Source: Terfezia claveryi (lineage: Eukaryota; Ascomycota; Pezizomycetes; Pezizales; Pezizaceae). From it: DNA of 22,772 nt. Position 1 is the stretch's first letter. The number at the start of each line of letters is the position of its first letter. Below, piece after piece: positions 17,014-22,772 of the stretch. The notes under the pieces are model-generated. The model was given only the letters and a program-made list of their open reading frames with translations, was not told the origin of the DNA and made no database searches. A program made the position numbers and the translations under genes. Where the stretch lies: positions 1 to 22,772 of the forward strand of contig WHUX01000492.1 of NCBI GenBank assembly GCA_015179025.1, read 5' to 3'.

Positions 17014-17653
17014 CAGGCAAACCTGGCTATAACGAATGCCAAGATTCCGACCCCTTTCCTTCGTTATAGCCAGGTTTCGTTATAAGAAGATGTCACGTGC
17101 CAACGAGGGGTAAGGAGATTTGTGGAGAAAAAAGATAGAATGTAGTCAATTTGTGTTCTTTCTGCTTCTGCTCGATAATATTGGTCAATTCGGGTTCCTT
17201 TTACTTCTGCTCGATAATATTGCTCAATTTACGCTCGACAATTGGCTGCAACCATACTCTGACCTATCACTTTCTTAGTTTTTTATTAGAAGCTCTGCCT
17301 TTCTTTCTTGTCACTCTCATATTGTATTACATCTCGTATGTTCACTCTATTTTCCCTCTAGTTCCCTATTTTTGTCTATATATGTAGTTCCCTATTCCTG
17401 TATATCTGTCTAGTGTAGTGTCGTCAAGTAAGCCCTTCCATTTATTTTGTTAGCACACTACTAGTTTTACTATAGCCAATAAAATTTTGCTATGTTTTAA
17501 TTTATTAGCCACGGAATTCTCTTCACTATCGTTATACCGATTAATTTCACTATAGCCAGGGTACTTTAGCTGCGTGCAAGAATGGTCTAACAAATCCCTT
17601 CGGTACAGCCAGTTTTTCAGTACGTCGAGTTTCACTATAGCCAGGTTTGCCTG
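17014..17653. mobile_element. 640-bp Tigger-like MITE with TA target duplication
   Basis: The element begins CAGGCAAACCTGGCTATA and ends TATAGCCAGGTTTGCCTG, and TA lies on both sides (17012-17013 and 17654-17655). TA duplications and CAGGCA-type ends are typical of pogo/Tigger elements. The left end is itself a hairpin: CCTGGCTATAACGAA (17022-17036) faces TTCGTTATAGCCAGG (17061-17075). Extra direct copies of TTTCACTATAGCCAGG lie at 17545-17560 and 17630-17645, with a weaker one near 17464. The interior is AT-rich and encodes nothing recognisable. It ends 135 bp before the SDR start codon. Confidence 0.88.
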
Positions 17654-17788
17654 TATAAGCTTCAATTCGATTAATTATTACACTGTCACGGCTACAAGGT
17701 CATATACCCATACCGTCAGTTGCTTTGCATCTGAAGCGGTGAATTTACGCCCCTTTAGCCCTGCCGCGCAACGCAACAAAAGGGAGCA

Positions 17789-19188
17789 ATGACTTTAACT
17801 CCATCGAAGAGGTCAGCCTTTCTGCCTCGTGAAGGTCAGTTAGTTCTTCTGATCAACTCAATCCAACCCTCAAGCTCGCCTCGCCCCACCCCCTGTTATG
17901 ATTCCATCCCCTACTTCACATAGATCAGACACTAAAACACTATAATAGGCATCACACTAGACCCGATTCTCCTATTTCTACGCCGCTTTACCCACCCCGT
18001 CCTCCTCCTTCCCCTCCTCGCTGTTATTCACCCACGTACATCTCCATATCTCACCCCTCTTCTTCCTCAATCGCTCCCACTCCCAACCTTATCCCCTGCC
18101 TGGATCAAGCGGCTAAGATTTCTGGCCTACCTCGGCCTCTTCCATCGCCTTAATGCATTCCTCTCCAAAGGCTCACTGAATAACTGGGCCAAAGACGAGA
18201 CATGGAACTGGGATAAAGAGGTCATTGTAGTCACTGGAGGTAGCGCGGGAATTGGGAAAGAGGTGGTGTTGTGGTTGAGCAGGGTGTTACTAGAGAGAGG
18301 CAAGAAGGGGAAAATAATAGTGTTTGATATTATGGAATTGGGGTATGAGGCTCGTACGTAGCGTCTTCCCATGCTTTTTATATTCAAAGCATCATGCTGA
18401 CAATTAAAACCTTGATAGCTGGGAATGTGTCTCATGTTAAGGTTGATTTGAGTTCCTATGAGAGTATTAAGTCTGCCGCGGAGTCTATCCGCTCCTCCCA
18501 CGGGGCCCCAACAGTCCTCATCTCCAATGCCGGTATCTGCCTCGGCACACACATTCTCAATGCCTCCCCAGCCGGTCTTTCACTCCTCTTCAACGTCAAT
18601 ACCCTCGCCCAGTGGTATTTAGCTCAAGAATTCCTTCCCTCCATGATCGTCAGCAATCATGGACACATAGTTACTGTTGCATCCGTTGGTGCATACGTCC
18701 AAGCTCCAAAAATGGTAGATTATAATGCGAGTAAAGCCGCCGCGATGAGCTTTCATGAGGGACTGGGGATAGAGTTGAGGACGGTGTATAAGGCAGAAAA
18801 GGTGAGGACTACATTGGTCACGCCGGGTTATGTGAAGACTCCACTTTTTGAGGGGTATAATAATACATCTAAATTTCTATTACCGGCGATGGAGCCGGAA
18901 ACAGTGGGGGAAGAAATTGGGAAGGCGGTGTTGAGTGGGATGGGTGGGCATATTATTTTACCGAGAGGCTATCATGCGATGACGGGGATTGTAAGTTGCT
19001 CATGAGCCCTGACCGGCGGTCTTATGAATTAACGTCTGGGGGTAATTGCTAACATGGGGTTGTGCGATTTACAGAGGGGCTGGTTCTCGTGGATTCAACT
19101 GAGGGTGCTGGCTGGAGCCAATAGAGTTATGGATGGGTGGAGGGGAAGGAGGGTGATAGATCCGGATACCCACGAGAGGAAGGACTAA
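17789..19188 (+). CDS. membrane-anchored short-chain dehydrogenase/reductase (4 exons)
   Basis: Model: exons 17789-17834, 17949-18353, 18419-18990 and 19075-19188, giving 378 residues. Introns start GTCAGT, GTACGT and GTAAGT and end in AG; CTGAC and GCTAAC branch sites are visible in the last two. The protein opens FLPREGITLDP and has a hydrophobic anchor at about residues 20-42. The NAD(P)-binding TGGSAGIG is at 111-118, NAG at 187-189, Asn211, and the catalytic Ser239, Tyr252 and Lys256 (YNASK), so the full SDR tetrad is present. The C-terminal tail is basic. The family includes RDH/17-beta-HSD11-like enzymes that act on retinoids, steroids or other lipids at ER or lipid-droplet membranes; the substrate here is unknown. 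The 3' splice site of intron 1 could be the later CACTAG, which would shorten the product by four residues. Confidence 0.88.
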
Positions 19189-19955
19189 TAATTAAGACTC
19201 TCTCTTTCATGATCTCGAAGGAAAGGTAAGAATGGTACATCATGAGGGAACCAGCCATGGACATGGGTTTTTTTTATATTTATATATATATATTTCGCGT
19301 AAACTTCTTTTGATTTGGGTTCTGCTTTTTGGATACCGTGATATGCTTGGATGTTTGTTTATATACGTATGAAAGGGTATGTAATACATTTGTATGTATT
19401 TTGTGTTGGAGAATTTTTTTTTTCTTCTTTTTTAATACAAACTCAGTACAATCTGCTACATTTGTTCCAAAGAAAACTGTTTTTCATGCCAACTGGCAGT
19501 AGGGGTACCCCGCTCCAATATTCCCCATCTCCTAAATTGGCCTATCTAGCTATTCCCGGCTAGCGAAGTGATGTGGTAGCCATGTGGGCAAGCCGGTAGG
19601 TCAGATTTGCCTATGCGGCATAACTAGCTGCGTTGTGCGTGAGTCCTACGGAGCATGATATAGCATGAATTATACAGCTTCAAGGTCAGTCTGGTTGCAC
19701 TACCGTACCCCTCTGTGATTAACCAGACGACTTCTGCGATCATAGGAGGGTGTTGTGCCAACCAGACTACCTCTGCGACTGTACTTCAAGGTACGGAGTA
19801 GGGTATAGTTATGTGGTATGCAAGTGGAAAGAGCTGGCATATGCAATATCTGCATCGGCTGAAACAGCCACAAGCTTTTTCTTTTGCTGAGCCCGACCAC
19901 TGACGTCTTACCTGACGACTGCAAAAAGAGCTTCACTTCACCTCACTGCCAAACA
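19189..19955. other. intergenic between the SDR and ApoO-family genes
   Basis: It holds a T-rich, TATATA-containing stretch (19267-19292) suited to the SDR 3' end, another T run at about 19418-19432, and the composite micro-insertion 19678-19792. Immediately upstream of the next gene are GACGTC-like sequence at about 19901 and a C/T-rich stretch. Confidence 0.5.
19678..19792. repeat. composite micro-insertion block between CTTCAAGGT repeats
   Basis: CTTCAAGGT at 19678-19686 and 19784-19792 flank 97 bp that begin CAGTCTGGTTGCACTA. Inside are three related 9-mers, CCTCTGTGA (19710-19718), CTTCTGCGA (19731-19739) and CCTCTGCGA (19770-19778). They are separated by TTAACCAGACGA (12 bp) and by a 30-bp insert that ends TTGTGCCAACCAGACTA. 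This looks like one insertion that later received two more. It ends 163 bp before the start codon of the ApoO-family gene. Confidence 0.7.
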
Positions 19956-20795
19956 ATGGCGTTTCCACTCCGCCGGGTATTTTTTTTTCTCAATTCCCAT
20001 CGATTGCGGGCTCGATTTAATCCCTCAGGTTTTGTGCTAATTGATTCGATGAATTCAGAGGCAATTGCTCCCCATCGCCGCCAGCGCAGCTATCCTTTTG
20101 ATCCTCAGGCCTCAGACTGTCTATGCTGAGGAGCTACCAATACCGGTATGACAATTCACCCCTTCCGCCATATCTATCCCCGGACAAGCATGTAAACTAA
20201 CCCTTCCCAGCGCAAGAGATCCATCTACGATGATATGCCTGTTCAGGCCCCTCCAGCCCCCAGCAAATCCGAGTCAGTCCAACCCACCCCTACTGACCGC
20301 CTTGCCTCCCAAATCTGCACTGCCCGCCTATACATCAACGAAAACTACTCCCACCTCCAGCAATCCCTCAACCTCTCTCTCAACCACTACCTCCACCTCG
20401 AGCACTCCGTCACCGACACCCTTGCATCTCTCAAGCCGCCCCGAGAATCCGGAGAGCAGGTTCTCCCAGGACTGGTGTACTCCGCTGTCGCGGCTATGTC
20501 GGGTTCGATTCTTACCCGCCGCAGGGCGTGGCCGATTAGGATTTTGACTCCGGTTGTGGTGGCTACGGGCGCGGCGTGGTGGTTTATTCCGATCACAATG
20601 AGGAATATTAGTGGGTTGGCGTGGGAGTGGGAGAAGAAGGTGCCGGCGGTGGCAGAAAAGCATTTGGAGGTTAGGGGGAAGGTGGAGGAGGGGATTATGG
20701 AGGTGAGGAATGCTGTGGAGGTCTCGAGGAAGAAGGTGGATGAGGGTGTTAGGGAGGCGAGGGAGGTGGTGGAGGGGTGGGTGAAGAAGCAGTAA
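19956..20795 (+). CDS. MICOS subunit of the apolipoprotein O family (MIC26/MIC27-like, 3 exons)
   Basis: Model: exons 19956-19976 (MAFPLRR), 20059-20145 and 20211-20795, giving 230 residues. Intron 1 is 82 nt (GTATTT...TTCAG) and intron 2 is 65 nt (GTATGA...CCCAG, with CTAAC before the end). Residues 10-22 are hydrophobic (LLPIAASAAILLIL) and serve as an import or anchor segment, followed by YAEELPIP and the RSIYDD motif (to residue 44). LPGLVYSAVAAMSGSIL (about 121-137) and ILTPVVVATGAAWWFIP (about 147-163) form the two membrane segments around the family's glycine-rich core. A charged helix fills 175-230. Such proteins sit in the mitochondrial inner membrane and help MICOS shape cristae, with cardiolipin binding. 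I cannot tell which paralogue this is. Confidence 0.9.
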
Positions 20796-22562
20796 ACGGT
20801 AAACTTGATTGATAGCTATTGATGGGAGAAATGGGAGTTAAATTGTAGATGAAGCAGATATGAGATTGCAGATGGGGCTGCGGGCTGTGGTCAGATATCA
20901 ATTGGGGTTCATTAGGCTCTTTCTTACGTATCTTGAAAATTAATAGATTTTCCTTGAAATCGAACTGGAAATATGTCACGTGAGAAGGGTTAACTTCCTA
21001 TAATATGCATAAGTATCGCTGCATCGCACGAACACGTTACCTGATCTTCTGGTGTACTGCTGCCTTAAATACCCAATTTGCGAATTTCAAGGTAAGCATT
21101 TTCCCATTGTGCAAGTATCTCAAGATATGCACAGAGTGAAGAGTTCTAATGAACCTTTCATACCATTTCGAACGACTCAACTAGGAGTATGCAGGCAGTT
21201 TTTCTGCAGCCAATGCGGAATGCATTAATCGCGCAGGAGTCTGTGAGGTGTCCAGCAATATTCAGGTTTTGGTTCGATAGTAATGCCCCATGGAACCAGG
21301 GGCTGTGCTGCTGCTGCTCAAGTAATTCTCGCTGCTCCCAGCCGTTCATGTCGACATTGGACTTACGCACCTGTATGAGGCATCACAGTACCGCAGGGAA
21401 ATAGCATTGGGAAGTATATATTACATTGGTTTTTATATTGTGTGAGGTGAGGTGGAAAAATATGTATATTCTAGAAGAGATCTTCCCCCGCGTCTCGTCT
21501 CAAATTGCCCCTGCACTGTTACACCATGATCAGGGCTCTGCTGGTGTCAGCTTCGAGTGCGTGGATATGCGTGATACGTGATAGCCATGGTCTTGGGCCT
21601 GGAACAAGCTTTCAATCTTAAGCTCACCTCCCCATCGCCATCGATCAGCCTATACTGCTGTGTTTTGCTTCTGCGATATCCCGTGTCGCCCCCGTACACG
21701 GTTTCTTTTTGCGGTGTGGCTCAAAACGTTCGAACGAACTTACCCAGTCGACGGCACTTTTGCCATTTTCCAGCACTGTGCCGGCACGCACCTGCAGGCA
21801 GGCAGACTGAGGAGCAGTGGACCCTCGGGAGGCTGCTACGGTACGCTAATCCCCCCAAATCCCAGCAGCCACGATCAAGCTTGACTTCATTCACCCAGTC
21901 TTCCTTCGCTCTACATATAATATTATTCCCGCCACATCAGATTCGTGAATTCAAGAATTTCCTTAGGGAAAAACACGACTGACTTTGGCCCGATAACAAT
22001 AGTTCAGTCTCGGCTGCCGCGCGACACCACTACTACCGGAGGGGTCATTTACGTCCGGCCGCGCTGCCGGTCATACCTCCAAGTATCGAGACGACGGGGT
22101 GTGAGTGAGTGTTCACGCACGCAGGCAGCCACTACAATATACACTTTTCACCCCACGACTTACCCATCCCATCCCACCGCTACACCCTTACTACTATAGC
22201 AACAATCACCTTCCATTGCATCTTCATATCTCAAGGCTTGCTTGCCGATCGGGCCTTTTTTGCACCGGAGATTTCAGACGTTGTATTCAGTTACAAAAAT
22301 CCGCCAACGAAGCTTCCCTACCACGCTGCCGCTGTGTAGGGAGAGGATCCCACCATCTTGACCTGTTGGCACCCTGCCCGCCATCGCTCAGCCTTGACTC
22401 TAGCCTGCGTCTCGCTCTCACTGTGGCTAATGTTATAGGGGAATCAACGCGATCAAAGGACATCTTTGAACTCTCTTTGTCCGGCGCATCGAAATCCTTG
22501 CTTTCATTGAATAGACTCGGATTACACTCACATTTACTGTGTCGAAAAGTACTTAGGTGGGA
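20796..22562. other. long intergenic/regulatory region
   Basis: No gene is recognised in 1.77 kb. Short open frames on both strands at 21158-21404 and 21578-22601 lack domains and overlap each other. A CACGTG E-box lies near 20976. From about 21480 the base composition becomes GC/CT-rich with long pyrimidine runs (for example 22138-22200), which suits the promoter and long 5' leader of the gene starting at 22563. The overlapping ATG frames there would act as upstream ORFs if transcribed. Confidence 0.45.
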
Positions 22563-22772
22563 ATGCCTAAAGCAATGACGCCTGGAGTTATGTCGGAACA
22601 TGCGCTGTCTACCAACACAGCCAAAGCAAGTAGCGAACCAGTAACGAACAATGTCAACAATAATGAATCAGCACAGGACTGGGCAGTGTTGGTTGGAAAT
22701 GGAAATGGGGGTGGTCTGGGTGGTGGAAAGGGACGGGATGAAAATGGTGGTGATGATGACGAGGATCAAATA
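22563..22772 (+). CDS. N-terminus of an unidentified protein (runs off the window)
   Basis: From ATG 22563 (MPKAMTPGVMSEHALSTN) the frame is open for 70 codons to the window edge. An in-frame TAG just upstream (22554-22556) limits the start to this ATG or to those at 22575 and 22590. The visible part is low complexity: Asn-rich (NNVNNNES), then Gly/Asn-rich, then acidic (DENGGDDDEDQI). This is typical of disordered N-termini in fungal regulatory proteins, but no function can be given. The codons look like normal coding sequence and the region has no repeat signature. Confidence 0.6.
   Translation, partial: MPKAMTPGVMSEHALSTNTAKASSEPVTNNVNNNESAQDWAVLVGNGNGGGLGGGKGRDENGGDDDEDQI

Noticed and set aside
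18127..18552. 141-residue minus-strand ORF across the SDR gene
   Set aside because: It is antisense to SDR exons 2 and 3, which have clear catalytic motifs and splice sites.
20230..20663. other-frame ORFs over the ApoO-family gene
   Set aside because: They are proline- or arginine-rich shadows of the true reading frame.
21158..21404. overlapping 70-residue ORFs on both strands
   Set aside because: Neither has a family signature; an unannotated small gene or non-coding RNA cannot be excluded without transcripts.
22105..22601. 157-residue plus ORF and 104-residue minus ORF before the last gene
   Set aside because: They overlap each other in GC/CT-rich leader-like DNA and show no domain; upstream ORFs in a leader remain possible.

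Overview
The window looks like a transposon-rich stretch of a filamentous ascomycete (Pezizomycotina) nuclear genome. The evidence is short GT...AG introns (60-114 nt) with CTAAC/CTGAC-type branch sites, a fungal SDR with an N-terminal membrane anchor, an ApoO-family MICOS subunit, an F-box-type protein, and fungal-type Copia, Tad1-like LINE, pogo/Tigger-like and Mutator-like remnants. I cannot name the species.

Layout. 1-1504: degenerate, unassigned DNA. 1505-5099: an element with long inverted-repeat arms; its left arm is split by a young, internally deleted Ty1/Copia retrotransposon (1779-3607, identical 150-bp LTRs, 5-bp target duplication CTAAC). 5100-7850: decayed repeats, including a minus-strand Tad1-type LINE tail (about 5800-6860) and a 141-bp inverted-repeat element. 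7850-9331: a two-exon F-box-like gene. 9763-12791: a scrambled pogo-like element holding a nested pair of Mutator-like elements (10818-12685). 13256-16975: a second long-inverted-repeat element with a core of minisatellites. 17014-17653: a Tigger-like MITE with TA duplications. 17789-19188: a four-exon SDR gene. 19956-20795: a three-exon ApoO/MICOS gene. 22563-end: the start of an unidentified gene cut by the window edge.

The most interesting signal is a family of very small insertions (about 10-32 bp). They share one constant edge, AACCAGACTA (or its complement TAGTCTGGTT), have a variable other edge, and are flanked by 8-9-bp direct repeats. At least ten can be read. Several fall in one arm of the 1505-5099 inverted repeat, and the opposite arm keeps the empty site with one copy of the 9-mer, so insertion with target duplication can be inferred from this window alone. 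A second notable structure is the Mutator-like pair: two 8-bp target duplications and the order of its parts fit insertion of one copy into another, followed by inversion between their terminal repeats.

The three complete genes appear unrelated in function (protein turnover, lipid/retinoid-type redox chemistry, mitochondrial cristae). Mobile DNA sits close upstream of the SDR and ApoO genes and could affect their expression.
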